Assembly: GCA_017454915.1 (NCBI GenBank)
Contig: JAFTCC010000056.1
Span: forward strand, 1 to 64,000
DNA from: Paludibacteraceae bacterium
GTDB taxonomy: Bacteria > Bacteroidota > Bacteroidia > Bacteroidales > Paludibacteraceae
Length of the DNA: 64,000 bases
Reading direction: 5' to 3'
A program made the translations under genes and the position numbers. Below are positions 50,554-59,497 of the stretch, piece by piece (position 1 is the stretch's first letter; every line of letters begins with the position of its first letter). The notes beneath the pieces were generated by a model. That model was not told where the DNA came from. It was given only the letters and a program-made list of their open reading frames with translations, and ran no database searches.

Positions 50554-50575
50554 CCCTATAGGATATCACATAACC

Positions 50576-51058
50576 ATGAAACAAATAGATTTAACGACTC
50601 ATATTGAGGCTTTTCAGTATGACGAACTGCCTGCCGAGGCGCAGGCCCTGATTGACTTTGCCAAACAGCAAGTTCACAATTCCTATGCCGACTATTCGCA
50701 TTTCCACGTAGGGGCGGCCGTTAGATTGGCTAACGGAGAAATAATTGGAGGCAGTAACCAAGAAAACGCAGCATATCCGTCTGGTTTGTGCGCAGAGAGG
50801 ACGGCACTCTTTTATGCTCAAGCCAAACATCCCGACATTGCTGTTACAGAACTTGCCATCGCGGCGTGGTCTAACGGAGAATACACAGAACAGCCTGTCA
50901 GCCCTTGTGGCTCTTGCAGGCAGGTGATGCTTGAGATTGAGCACAGAATGAAAACACCTATGACGGTGTATCTCTATGGCACAAAGGCTGTTTACGTTAT
51001 ACGCTCCGCACAAGAGCTCGTTCCGTTTAGTTTCGTGAAGGAGTCTTTGTTTGTGTAG
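50576..51058 (+). CDS. cdd: Cytidine deaminase
   Basis: The 160-residue zinc enzyme deaminates cytidine and deoxycytidine. Zinc and catalytic residues lie in GLCAERTALFYAQ (Cys-Ala-Glu) and PCGSCRQVMLE. YADYSHFHVGAAVRLANGEIIGGSNQENAAYPS is the family N-terminal block. It follows the LytTR gene by 22 nt and is probably co-transcribed. Confidence 0.94.
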   Translation: MKQIDLTTHIEAFQYDELPAEAQALIDFAKQQVHNSYADYSHFHVGAAVRLANGEIIGGSNQENAAYPSGLCAERTALFYAQAKHPDIAVTELAIAAWSNGEYTEQPVSPCGSCRQVMLEIEHRMKTPMTVYLYGTKAVYVIRSAQELVPFSFVKESLFV

Positions 51059-51062
51059 GGGT

Positions 51063-51392
51063 TTACCAATCCATGTTTTCGAGGAAAATGTCCGCTTCGG
51101 CAAAGTCGTGCCAGTCTTCAGTAGCGTTTGCGTTCTGACAATAGACTGCCGGCGTTGCCTCTTGTGGCTTTAAGTTGGTGATGTTTTTTATGGCAATTGC
51201 GGAAAGAAGCAGCACAACGCTTGCCGCGGTGCCGTAAATCCAGCGTCGAAGCGTTGTGCGGCTTCTGTTATTCAGAAGCCTTGCCTGCGCTTTCAGCGCC
51301 GCTTCTGAGCGTTCAAAATAGCCCTCGGGAGTGAGGTAGGGAGTCTTTTTGCCCACGGTGTTGAAATCAAATGGCAGGGGTGATTGTTCCAT
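51063..51392 (-). CDS. Small single-span protein, putative anti-sigma factor
   Basis: This encodes 109 residues with one transmembrane helix (about residues 50-68), a cytoplasmic-side N-terminus containing a GYFERSE-type motif and a short extracytoplasmic tail. Such proteins often accompany ECF sigma factors in Bacteroidota and may be anti-sigma factors. It overlaps the sigma gene by 26 nt. Assignment is from position and topology only. Confidence 0.6.
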   Translation of the reverse strand: MEQSPLPFDFNTVGKKTPYLTPEGYFERSEAALKAQARLLNNRSRTTLRRWIYGTAASVVLLLSAIAIKNITNLKPQEATPAVYCQNANATEDWHDFAEADIFLENMDW

Positions 51393-51891
51393 GTGTTATG
51401 TAGTTACTTATTTTTTCTTTTGCTATATGATAGTTTGTCTTCGCGGCACCAACTGTTGATTTTGTTATGCCTGCAATCTCCTCATACGGCAACTCGTCGT
51501 AATAGCGGAGGTTGAAGACGGTTCTCTGCATTGTAGGCAGCCGCAGTACGGCTTGTTGGAATTTGAGCACGAGTTCATCACCGGTGTCGGTGTGTGGGTC
51601 TGTGGCTAATGTGTTAAGCAGTGTTGAAGCGTCCTCGTTGTCGAGCGAGATGAACTCGTGTTTTTGCCTGAGCCACTGCAGCGCCTCGTTAGTCGCTATG
51701 CGATATACCCACGAGCGCACCTGCTCGGCATTGGCGAGGTCCTTGAGGTGAACGTGAATCTGCACGAATGTGTTCTGAAGCACGTCCTCTGCATCCTCAT
51801 GACTCACTACCATGCGCCGGATATGCCAATAGAGCGGACGGTGGAAGCGTTCTATCAAAGTTTCAGTGCTTATGTGGCGCAGTAACGGCAT
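51367..51891 (-). CDS. RNA polymerase ECF sigma factor
   Basis: The 174-residue protein has region 2 (HRPLYWHIRRMVVSHEDAEDVLQNTFVQIHVHL, SWVYRIATNEALQWLRQK) and region 4 (LPTMQRTVFNLRYYDELPYEEIAGITKSTVGAAKTNYHIAKEKI), the standard ECF layout. It lies between a Spy-like exported protein (16 nt upstream) and a membrane protein that overlaps its 3' end, suggesting an envelope-stress circuit. Confidence 0.93.
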   Translation of the reverse strand: MPLLRHISTETLIERFHRPLYWHIRRMVVSHEDAEDVLQNTFVQIHVHLKDLANAEQVRSWVYRIATNEALQWLRQKHEFISLDNEDASTLLNTLATDPHTDTGDELVLKFQQAVLRLPTMQRTVFNLRYYDELPYEEIAGITKSTVGAAKTNYHIAKEKISNYITHGTITPAI

Positions 51892-51907
51892 TTGTGTGCT
51901 TGCTTCA

Positions 51908-52348
51908 TCATTTCGTTTGCGCCTGACGAGCGTTTTTGCTCATCTGGGCGCGACGTGCCTTCTCGTCTTCAAGGATAGTGTTGATTTGCGAAGGACTTAA
52001 TAGAGTGCGGAATTGCTTGTAATAGTTCTCACGGACTGCGAGTATTGCTTTGCTTTGGGCGAAATTGTCAAGAATGCGCTTCTCGATCTCTTCTTCAGAA
52101 AGTGAGGCGCCGTTAGTTATATGCTCTTTTTTATATTCCGTGTGGATTTCGTGCATTTTTTTGTTGTAGGCATAGTACATCGCCTCGAATTTTGCCCCCT
52201 GTTGTGCATCCAGTCCGAAGAGTGTCACGTAGCGTTTGGCTTGGCGGGCGAGTAGTTCTTTGCCGCTTTGCTGCTGCGACAACAGGGGCGGTACCGCTGC
52301 CATAATTGTTAAAATAATCAGGAGGACTCGTTTCATTGACTTGTTCAT
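51908..52348 (-). CDS. Exported helical protein, Spy/CpxP-like
   Basis: This encodes 146 residues: a signal peptide (residues ~5-24) and a wholly alpha-helical, Lys/Glu/Gln-rich mature part (ARQAKRYVTLFGLDAQQGAKFEAMYYAYNKKMHEIH... TLLSPSQINTILEDEKARR). The FRTLLSPSQ segment resembles the LTxxQ motif of Spy/CpxP-type periplasmic chaperones. It is the first gene of a three-gene unit with the ECF sigma factor. A start at an internal Met (residue 5) is equally possible. Confidence 0.65.
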   Translation of the reverse strand: MNKSMKRVLLIILTIMAAVPPLLSQQQSGKELLARQAKRYVTLFGLDAQQGAKFEAMYYAYNKKMHEIHTEYKKEHITNGASLSEEEIEKRILDNFAQSKAILAVRENYYKQFRTLLSPSQINTILEDEKARRAQMSKNARQAQTK

Positions 52349-52462
52349 GATGATGTTTTTTATTCCGTTTTCAATGTATAAGATGCATCCGGAGGCAGAA
52401 AGTTAAATTACGCAAGTATTTTATTTTACGCAAAGTCGTATTTGATATGATAAGGGCTTGCA

Positions 52463-52492
52463 AAAACGGACACGTGTTAGCGTGTCCGTTTT
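52463..52492. terminator. Terminator after the FadL-like barrel gene or opposite
   Basis: AAAACGGACACG (52463-52474) pairs with CGTGTCCGTTTT (52481-52492), a perfect 12-bp stem 19 nt beyond the stop at 52511 on the minus strand. Confidence 0.8.
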
Positions 52493-52510
52493 GTGTGTTT
52501 TGTTCTTTGT

Positions 52511-54100
52511 TTAGAACCTTATCCCGAATGTCAGTGACGCGCTGTGCCGTTGGTTTTTGAGGTCTGATGCTTCGGCTTGGTATTTGTCGTCAAGCGGCAA
52601 GTCTTCGGTGTAATATGTTCCGGCTGCGAAACTGTAGAAAGTGGATTTATAGACGCGGTATTGGTATGCGAGGTCTATGTTCCACCATGTGCCTCTGAAT
52701 CCTATGCCTGCGCTGGCAAACTGCACGGTTTGCGGAATTTCGTATTCCGAATCGATGCGCACCGTGTTATGCCTCAAGAAGCGTTGAGCGTTGCGTTCCA
52801 CCGATGGCGTTTGACGAGCGTAGCCGGCGCGGATTGAAAGCCATTCGAGCGGACGGTATTCGGCTCCGATTTTCAGAGTGTGGGTGTTGCGGGCAGCGTG
52901 CTTGATGGCGTTGTTGGCGTCAGTAAAAGCCTCCGCATCACTCTTGTCACGGAATTTTAGCGACTGGTAGCGGTCGAAGTCATATTCGATGCTGATTATA
53001 CCTTGGCTCTTGATGAAAAATGCGGCACCGGCTGTAACTTGCATCGGGCTGTTGAATTTATATGAATAGTCGATACCGCCTTTGGGAGTGGTCACTGTTC
53101 CTTTTTGCTCTTCAGTGATGTAATATTGTGATGTGGCGATATTATAGTCCTTGAGGTTATGCAGTGTTACTGATTTTATTGACGCTCCAAGTCGCAGCCA
53201 GTCGGTGGGCATTCCCATAACGCCGAGGCTGAAGTTTACGCCAACGCCGCTGGTTTCATATTCATTGTCAATCTGGAAACTACCCTCTTGTTCAAAATGT
53301 TCGGCGTATGTTGTTTCGGCTCTATAGCGCAGAGTCCGCAGCCCGATGCCGGCGCCGATGAAGAGGTAGTTGTTGATGTTGCCGCCCCATGATAGCCCAT
53401 ACTCGTTTATGCCGCCATATTCGCTTATGGCATGGCGTGATTTTACGAGTTCGTCTTCACCCAGTAGCGTGCTAAAGCCGCCGGCGCTCTGCGGGTTGAT
53501 GAGGAATGACTGGTAGCCGAGCTCCGCAAGCCAGCCCACATCGAGGTCTGAATACGGGTCGTTGTTGTTTTCGGTTGACAGCATTGCCTCTGTTACAGTT
53601 CCTTTTGTGCTGGCTTGCAGCGCGGCAAGTCTTGTTAGAGACGCGTGTGTAGAGGGCTTGGCTTCTTTCGATGCGCCGGTTACAAAGTCGCGCCGGAAAT
53701 CGTAGAGGTGGTCGTATGTGAAAGCAAGGCTGTTGGTTATCAGGCCTCTGGTGCGGTTCTTTTTGCCGCCGAAGTTGAACACAAAGCCAGCCTGCCGCGC
53801 GTTAAAGCGGTTGTTGAAGCCATTGCGGTCAAATCCTTGTGAACTCGTTTTTGTGCCTTTATAATCATAGCCGAGCGTGAATGTCGCTTCCCAGTGCCTG
53901 TAGATGCCTAATGCGGCAGGGTTGTCCTTTACTGCACTTGCATCGCCTCCGATAGCGGTGAAAGCGCCTGCCATGGCGGTGTAGCGCGCTGTGCCCTGTA
54001 TGTCGCGGGGAGTGATGCGGAGGGCATCAAACTCATCCTGGGCATAAGAGAGGCTTGTTAGCAAAAGTAGCGATGATATGAGTAATGCCTTAATTTTCAT
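52511..54100 (-). CDS. FadL/OmpP1-type outer-membrane transport protein
   Basis: This encodes 529 residues with a signal peptide (MKIKALLISSLLLLTSLSYAQ). The mature N-terminus has the family segment ARYTAMAGAFTAIGGDASAVKDNPAALGIYRHWEATFTLGYDY; the rest is a long series of amphipathic strands ending in RHSASLTFGIRF with a C-terminal Phe typical of barrels. These proteins take up hydrophobic compounds. A 73-residue exported protein is encoded 6 nt upstream, presumably co-transcribed. Confidence 0.85.
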   Translation of the reverse strand: MKIKALLISSLLLLTSLSYAQDEFDALRITPRDIQGTARYTAMAGAFTAIGGDASAVKDNPAALGIYRHWEATFTLGYDYKGTKTSSQGFDRNGFNNRFNARQAGFVFNFGGKKNRTRGLITNSLAFTYDHLYDFRRDFVTGASKEAKPSTHASLTRLAALQASTKGTVTEAMLSTENNNDPYSDLDVGWLAELGYQSFLINPQSAGGFSTLLGEDELVKSRHAISEYGGINEYGLSWGGNINNYLFIGAGIGLRTLRYRAETTYAEHFEQEGSFQIDNEYETSGVGVNFSLGVMGMPTDWLRLGASIKSVTLHNLKDYNIATSQYYITEEQKGTVTTPKGGIDYSYKFNSPMQVTAGAAFFIKSQGIISIEYDFDRYQSLKFRDKSDAEAFTDANNAIKHAARNTHTLKIGAEYRPLEWLSIRAGYARQTPSVERNAQRFLRHNTVRIDSEYEIPQTVQFASAGIGFRGTWWNIDLAYQYRVYKSTFYSFAAGTYYTEDLPLDDKYQAEASDLKNQRHSASLTFGIRF

Positions 54101-54106
54101 AATTGC

Positions 54107-54328
54107 TTATTTTATGCTGTCGTTGATAGAGGTAACAATGGTATCGCTGGAAAAAACAATGCGTTTGGCACCCTTCCTGAAGTCTTCAGTGTTGTAGGTG
54201 TACCGCCGTTGACGACGGCTTTGCTGCCGAGCCTGCGAGGGCGTGAAGTAAACGTCGTCAACGATTTGTGCTGTTACTGCCAATGCAGTGAACAGCAGAC
54301 AAATACTTATAATTCTAAAGCGCTTCAT
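54107..54328 (-). CDS. Small exported protein partnered with FadL-like barrel
   Basis: This encodes 73 residues with a signal peptide (MKRFRIISICLLFTALAVTAQ). The mature ~52 residues are basic in the middle (QSRRQRRYTYNTEDFRKGAKR) and carry no known motif. It precedes the barrel gene by 6 nt. It may be a small periplasmic partner; I do not recognise it. Confidence 0.6.
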   Translation of the reverse strand: MKRFRIISICLLFTALAVTAQIVDDVYFTPSQARQQSRRQRRYTYNTEDFRKGAKRIVFSSDTIVTSINDSIK

Positions 54329-54464
54329 AACATTCAGTTTTCAAATTCTGTGCCTAATTTTATTTGCAGTGATGTTTTTGTATGCGATTAGCGTCCCATC
54401 TAATATTGTTTAACCCCGCTCGGGCATTAGTTTCAATAATAGTATTGTCTAATGTTGATTGGGT

Positions 54465-55451
54465 TTAGGCGTGGAATCCGATGATTTGCCTGACTTCCCG
54501 CAGTGTTGCGGCAGCGTGCTCACGAGCTTTTTCCGCTCCTTGGCGCGCTATGCGGTCAAGCAGTTCGGTGTTTGACAGATATTCGTTGATGCGCTCACGG
54601 ATAGGTGCGCAGAATGTGTTGATGTCTGCCGCAAGTTGTTTCTTAAGGTCGCCGTAGCGAACTTGGCAGGTGTTGTACTGCTCGTTGAAGAAGTCGTATG
54701 TCTCGCGCGACGATACTATTTCTAACATAGTGAACAGGTTTGCTATCGGTTCGGGTTTCTCCTGATTGGGCTCTGTGGGGCCAGCGTCAGTAACGGCCTT
54801 CATCACTTTCTTTTTGATTGTAGCTTCATCGTCTTTCAGGTATATGGCGTTGCCTTCGCTTTTGCCCATTTTGCCTGATCCGTCCAGCCCGGGGACTTTG
54901 ACGGCTTTTTCGGAGAAGTGGAACGATTCGGGCTCTTTGAAGAACTCTACGTTGTAGATCCTGTTGAAGCGTCTTGCGAAAAGTCGTGCCATTTCCATGT
55001 TTTGCTCTTGGTCTTTGCCCACTGGCACTTTGTCTGCCTTGTGGATGAGGATGTCAGCAGCCATGAGTGTGGGGTAGGTGAGTAGGCCGGCGTTGACATT
55101 GTCGGGCTGTTTGCGCACTTTTTCCTTGAACGATGTAACACGCTCCAGTTCGCCCAAATAGGCATTCATGTTCAGGTATAAATAGAGCTCAAGCACTTCA
55201 GGCACATCGCTTTGGATGTATATGGTAGCCTTTTCGGGGTCAATGCCGCAGGCAAGGTATTCTGCCAATATCGTGCGCGCCGAACGGCGGATATCCTCAG
55301 GAGTCGGATGGGTGGTGAGTGAATGCCAGTCGGCGATGAAAAAATAACTGTTGTAGTTGTTCTGCATTTCAACAAAACTGCGTACTGCCCCAAAATAGTT
55401 GCCGAGGTGCAGGTTGCCTGTGGGCCTTATGCCGCTTAATACTGTTTGCAT
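54465..55451 (-). CDS. trpS: Tryptophan-tRNA ligase
   Basis: The 328-residue class I synthetase charges tRNA-Trp. TGNLHLGNYFG is the HIGH-type motif, DGSGKMGKSEGNAIYL the KMSKS-type motif. AYLGELERVTSFKEK and VGKDQEQNMEMARLFARRFN fit the family. The ATG at 55451 gives the family N-terminus MQTVLSGIRPTG. I looked for a leader peptide or T-box ahead of it and saw none. Confidence 0.95.
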   Translation of the reverse strand: MQTVLSGIRPTGNLHLGNYFGAVRSFVEMQNNYNSYFFIADWHSLTTHPTPEDIRRSARTILAEYLACGIDPEKATIYIQSDVPEVLELYLYLNMNAYLGELERVTSFKEKVRKQPDNVNAGLLTYPTLMAADILIHKADKVPVGKDQEQNMEMARLFARRFNRIYNVEFFKEPESFHFSEKAVKVPGLDGSGKMGKSEGNAIYLKDDEATIKKKVMKAVTDAGPTEPNQEKPEPIANLFTMLEIVSSRETYDFFNEQYNTCQVRYGDLKKQLAADINTFCAPIRERINEYLSNTELLDRIARQGAEKAREHAAATLREVRQIIGFHA

Positions 55452-55562
55452 TTTTTCTTTTAGTTTTATTAGTCCCAAAACAAGTCTATTTGACAATTTA
55501 CTATTGGCTTTTTAGGGACGCGGTATGGTGCGTCCGCCACTGAAAACCAGATTTTTATGATA

Positions 55563-56624
55563 TTATTCTGTGGCGAGCTGCTTTTTAAGGCGCGGCTCGT
55601 CTTCGATTATTCTTGTTAGCTGTTCTATGTAGTAACTGATGATGTCGTATGCGATGTCAGCCTCGCTTTTGTTTATGTTTTCAAGCAGTTGCTTTGCCGT
55701 CTGGGCATTTGACAATGCGCTTTCGAGGTCATTGTCCATTTCGCTGCACACGGCGATGTTGGCGTATGCGTATGCCTTTGTCAGGGGTTTCTTGTGGTTG
55801 AGCATTGGTTGCCATGCGCTTATGGCTTCCTTCCATTGGCGGTGGATGACGTGTTGTAGTCCTGTTCCGAAATTCTTTTTGTTGTCATCAAACAGGTATC
55901 TGTCTTCTTTGTCCCATTGCGGTGTCAGTTTTAGCGCCGCCCTGATGCCTGCGTTAAGCGCCGCGCTATATATCGCCTGACGTGTATCAGGCATTTTTTT
56001 TTCTGTTTCTCTAATCCGTGCCTGTGTTTCTCCTCCGCCCTCCGCTTGCCAATATATGCTGTCGTTGCTGTTGAAGGGTGTCTGAATGTCGTTTTGCGGG
56101 TAGCACACAGTCCACTGGCTTCGTGTCAGCACGTCGAGTGTGATATGGCATGCCACGGATGTTTCGTATTCGTCAGGGTAAAACAGCTGGCGTGAAAGTA
56201 TGTCTTTTTCTGTTATATTGTTGAGGACGATGAGTGCGTCAACGCCATAAAGCCGGCAAATGCTGTCGATACGCGCCGGAGTGAGCGGAACTATTGACGC
56301 GTGCTGTTGCGGGTTGCGGTGTTGTGTGGCGTCAAGCAGTGTTACTGACTCAAAGAACCCTGTCTCATTAAGAGCTTCCGTCATTCCCCATGTGCAGTAT
56401 ATTGAGGCGCTGTCGGTGTCAATGCGGGCTTTCTCGCCGTTTACGGTGTGTCCGGTTCCGGCGGCTTGGACGGCAGAATTGTTAACTACAAGCACGTTTT
56501 GCACGTCGGCAGGGAATGTTATGTCTGCCGGCCGCAACAGGCTTTGCACGAAATAGTGGCGTCCGGCGTGGCAGAGTAGGGCGCTACTGAATGCAAGAAG
56601 TATGGTAAGCAGTTTCTTGTTCAT
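55563..56624 (-). CDS. Exported DUF6340-like protein
   Basis: This encodes 353 residues with a signal peptide (MNKKLLTILLAFSSALLCHAG). Segments LRPADITFPADVQNVLVVNNSA, IDSICRLYGVDALIVLNNI and the C-terminal helical repeats (AISAWQPMLNHKKPLTKAYAYANIAVCSEMDNDLESALSNAQTAKQLL, TPR-like) match my recollection of the DUF6340 family of Bacteroidota. Its function is unknown. It overlaps the metallo-beta-lactamase-fold gene by 4 nt (ATGA). Confidence 0.65.
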   Translation of the reverse strand: MNKKLLTILLAFSSALLCHAGRHYFVQSLLRPADITFPADVQNVLVVNNSAVQAAGTGHTVNGEKARIDTDSASIYCTWGMTEALNETGFFESVTLLDATQHRNPQQHASIVPLTPARIDSICRLYGVDALIVLNNITEKDILSRQLFYPDEYETSVACHITLDVLTRSQWTVCYPQNDIQTPFNSNDSIYWQAEGGGETQARIRETEKKMPDTRQAIYSAALNAGIRAALKLTPQWDKEDRYLFDDNKKNFGTGLQHVIHRQWKEAISAWQPMLNHKKPLTKAYAYANIAVCSEMDNDLESALSNAQTAKQLLENINKSEADIAYDIISYYIEQLTRIIEDEPRLKKQLATE

Positions 56625-57373
56625 TTGATGTCGAGTGTTAGCCCATCGTATGCAGGTCTGATATTTTGGGGCAAAATGTGTTCCAGAGTGGCATGTGGCT
56701 TGGCGGTGTGAGCAAAATGCGTCAGATACGTGTGCTTTGCCCCTATTTCTTTTGCAAGCTCAACAGCCTCTTCTATAGAAAGATGCGCTGGGTGTGGCTC
56801 ATGGCGCAAGCCATTGATTACGAGCGTGTCCAAACCCTTTAAGCGTTCCATGGTGCTCTCTGGGATACTTTTGACGTCGGTCAGATATGCAAAATCTCCT
56901 ATTCTAAAACCTAAAATAGGTAATTTGCCGTGCATCACGCGCAGAGGTAAAATGTCCCATGTCCCGATTTTGATTGGTTTGCCGTCTTCGATGTCGTGCA
57001 GCGTGAGCCGCGGCGACCCGGGGTAGGGGTGCGGTCCGAAGCAGTATGGCAGGCAGCGGTGTATAGCCTCTTGGCTGATAGAATCGGCATAGACGTCGGT
57101 GTCACCGAGTGGCCTTACGTCGTCAAGTCCGCCTATGTGGTCGTAGTGAAGATGGGTAACAAGTATTGCGTCGAGGTGGTTGATGCCGGCTTTTAGTGCT
57201 TGTTGGCGGAAATCAGGGCCCGAATCGATGAGTATGCAGTGGTTGTCATCCTTGAGCAGCACAGATGCACGTAGGCGTTTGTCGCGCGGGTCGGTGGACA
57301 TGCAAGTGGCGCAGTTGCACCCGATTACGGGTACTCCTGTGCTGGTGCCGGTGCCAAGAAATGTTACTGTCAT
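56621..57373 (-). CDS. MBL-fold metal-dependent hydrolase (PhnP-like)
   Basis: This encodes 250 residues. The metallo-beta-lactamase motif THLHYDHIGGLDDVRPL is clear, with FLGTGTSTGVPVIGCNC at the N-terminus as in PhnP-like and related phosphodiesterases; the CXCXXC-like Cys residues (CNCATC) there could bind a structural zinc. It probably hydrolyses a phosphodiester. First gene of a two-gene unit with a promoter at 57451-57420. Confidence 0.88.
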   Translation of the reverse strand: MTVTFLGTGTSTGVPVIGCNCATCMSTDPRDKRLRASVLLKDDNHCILIDSGPDFRQQALKAGINHLDAILVTHLHYDHIGGLDDVRPLGDTDVYADSISQEAIHRCLPYCFGPHPYPGSPRLTLHDIEDGKPIKIGTWDILPLRVMHGKLPILGFRIGDFAYLTDVKSIPESTMERLKGLDTLVINGLRHEPHPAHLSIEEAVELAKEIGAKHTYLTHFAHTAKPHATLEHILPQNIRPAYDGLTLDIK

Positions 57374-57419
57374 TTTTAGTTGATAGTAAAACGTAGTGCA
57401 AGCCGCACTAAACCGCTAA

Positions 57420-57451
57420 CAAAGTTAGCAATTTTATTTGACGTAAACAAA
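57420..57451 (-). promoter_or_regulatory. Promoter of the MBL hydrolase unit
   Basis: TTTG (57451-57448), 20 nt, TAACTTTG (57427-57420) on the minus strand; the box lies in the palindrome GCTAACAAAGTTAGC. Confidence 0.7.
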
Positions 57452-57540
57452 TAAAAACGCACCGCATTGTGCTGCGGCGCGTATTTGCATGAAATTGGTA
57501 TTCAGAGTTGGCTGCTCAAACTATGAATGAACCATATTTC

Positions 57541-58049
57541 TTAATACTGATTGTTAAGTTTGCTGCATGAAGCCGCATCGCTGGCTTGTGCGGGAGCATA
57601 GGTGATGGTGGCTCCGGCTGTTTCAGGGTCTTTCTTGGCATCAGTAACGGCGGCTTGCACTGCAGATTCAGGTCCCCAGATATAAGTGGTTATACCTATG
57701 CCTCCGTAGTTAACGGTCATTGCCCAGCATTGCGATTGTGAAGAATCGGCGGGGTTAGATTGCTTGGTGCATGAAGCAGCATCAGATGCATTGGCAGGAG
57801 CATAAGAAACAGTTGCTTCGACGCCTTCTTTGGCGAGTTCGGCTTTTGTTGATTCAACGGTAATAGCGATTTCCGCGGTGCTTGCCCAAACATAAGTTGT
57901 TACGGGAAGGGACATGCCCTCAATGGTTGTTGTGGCAGTAACTGCCCAGCATTGACGGTCAACGTTTTTGTCTGAGTCGCTGTTTTTGCAAGCGGTAAAG
58001 CCAATCAGAGTGGCGACAGCAAGTAATGCTGCAAAAGTGATTTTTTCAT
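57541..58049 (-). pseudogene. Tandem-repeat lipoprotein gene with frameshift at poly-A start
   Basis: The minus strand ATG at 58049 is followed by six A (58046-58041) and a TCA-containing frame that stops after 14 codons. One added A would give MKKITFAALLAVATLIGFTAC, a perfect lipoprotein signal with Cys at residue 21, continuing in frame to the stop at 57541 (about 169 residues). The mature part holds two related ~65-residue units, each with a QCWA(V/M)T lead, (L/I)(P/T)(V)TTY(V/I)W core and TYAPAQASDAASC ending. It is thus either broken, subject to slippage, or the result of a homopolymer sequencing error. No in-frame ATG, GTG or TTG precedes the signal peptide; an internal Met at 57915 would lose the signal. 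Confidence 0.7.
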
Positions 58050-58092
58050 AATGTTTTGTAATTAAAGTTTGATATGTTGTTTCTGTCTTGCT

Positions 58093-59367
58093 TTAATCTA
58101 TCCATTCAAATCCGGTATATGGTTGTAGTGCGGCAGGGATGTGAATGCCCCGTTCAGTTTGGTTGTCTTCGAGCAGAGCGGCTACTATTCTTGGCAATGC
58201 GAGAGCAGAACCGTTGAGCGTATGGCACAGGCGTATTTGTTTGTCCTCTCCGCGATAACGGCATTTGAGGCGGTTGGCTTGATAGGTGTCGAAATTGCTG
58301 ACTGACGACACTTCGAGCCAGCGTTTCTGTGCCTCGCTATAAACCTCGAAGTCGTAGCAGATTGCGGCTGTGAAGCTCATGTCGCCTCCGCACAGGCGCA
58401 GTATGCGGTAGGGGAGTTCAAGTTTAACGAGCAGGCTTTCAACATGCGCCAGCATTTCGTCGTGCGACTCTTGCGAGTGCTCTGGCGTGTCTATGCGCAC
58501 GATTTCAACTTTTGAGAACTCGTGAAGACGGTTTAGTCCACGTACGTCTTTGCCGTATGAGCCGGCCTCGCGGCGGAAGCATTCGGTATATGCGCAGTTC
58601 TTTATTGGCAGTTCGGCCTCGTCGAGTATCACGTCGCGGTAGATGTTGGTTACCGGCACCTCTGCTGTTGGGATAAGGTACAGGTCGTCAACTTCGCAGT
58701 GGTACATTTGCCCTTCTTTGTCAGGCAGTTGTCCTGTGCCGTATCCTGATGCTGCATTTACTACCGTAGGGGGCATGATTTCGCGGTATCCTGCTTTGGC
58801 TGCCTCGTCAAGGAAGAAATTGATAAGCGCGCGCTGTAGCCGGGCGCCTTTGCCCTTATAGACAGGGAAACCTGCTCCCGTGATTTTAACGCCGAGGTCA
58901 AAATCAATGAGGTCATATTTTTTTGCCAGTTCCCAGTGGGGCAGTGCATTTTCGGGCAGTGGCTTTTCTGTGCCACCGGTTTTAACCACGAGGTTGTCTT
59001 CGGCTCCCGTTCCCTCCGGCACAAGGTCGTAAGGCACGTTGGGAATGGTGAGAAGCAATGAGGTGATGTCCTGCTCTGCTGTCGTCATCTGGTCCTCAAG
59101 GTGTTTGATGTTTTCTTTGAGGTCAGCAGTCTGCTCTTTTGCAGCCTCGGCAGCTTCGCGGTTGCCGTCTTTGAAGTATGCTCCGATTTGCTTGCTCAAT
59201 TTGTTCATCTCAGCGGCGAGAGCGTCTTTCTGCTTTTGCGCCGCACGACGTGTCTGGTCGAGCGCAATGACTTTTTCTATTGCTGTACGTGCGTCGGGGA
59301 AATGTTTTTTCTCAAGACCGGCGACAACAGCGTCGGTGTTTTCTATTATTTGTTTGAGTGTAAGCAT
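58093..59367 (-). CDS. serS: Serine-tRNA ligase
   Basis: The 424-residue class II synthetase charges tRNA-Ser. The N-terminal ~110 residues form the long antiparallel coiled coil that binds the tRNA variable arm. Motif 2 (CFRREAGSYGKDVRGLNRLHEFSKVEI) and motif 3 (NGSALALPRIVAALLEDNQ) are clear, and the C-terminus matches the family. It lies downstream of the ribosomal protein pair and upstream of the tandem-repeat lipoprotein gene. Confidence 0.96.
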   Translation of the reverse strand: MLTLKQIIENTDAVVAGLEKKHFPDARTAIEKVIALDQTRRAAQKQKDALAAEMNKLSKQIGAYFKDGNREAAEAAKEQTADLKENIKHLEDQMTTAEQDITSLLLTIPNVPYDLVPEGTGAEDNLVVKTGGTEKPLPENALPHWELAKKYDLIDFDLGVKITGAGFPVYKGKGARLQRALINFFLDEAAKAGYREIMPPTVVNAASGYGTGQLPDKEGQMYHCEVDDLYLIPTAEVPVTNIYRDVILDEAELPIKNCAYTECFRREAGSYGKDVRGLNRLHEFSKVEIVRIDTPEHSQESHDEMLAHVESLLVKLELPYRILRLCGGDMSFTAAICYDFEVYSEAQKRWLEVSSVSNFDTYQANRLKCRYRGEDKQIRLCHTLNGSALALPRIVAALLEDNQTERGIHIPAALQPYTGFEWID

Positions 59368-59411
59368 AGAAAATAGAAAATGTTCTTGTTTGTTATTATT
59401 TTCTAAAGCAA

Positions 59412-59452
59412 AACGCTGAAACGCCGATGTTATCTATATGCGCCTCAGCGTT
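59412..59452 (-). terminator. Terminator after rplU-rpmA
   Basis: On the minus strand AACGCTGA (59452-59445) pairs with TCAGCGTT (59419-59412) around a loop that can form an inner stem, followed by TTGCTTT. It lies 46 nt beyond the rpmA stop. Confidence 0.55.
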
Positions 59453-59497
59453 GTGCTGTAATTTTTTTTTACTGTTGCTTAAAAAGCAGTGTGTTGT

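Noticed and set aside
55452..55562. Tryptophan attenuator or T-box before trpS
   Set aside because: The 110-nt gap has no leader ORF with Trp codons and no terminator; it only shows a weak -7-like TAGACTTG.
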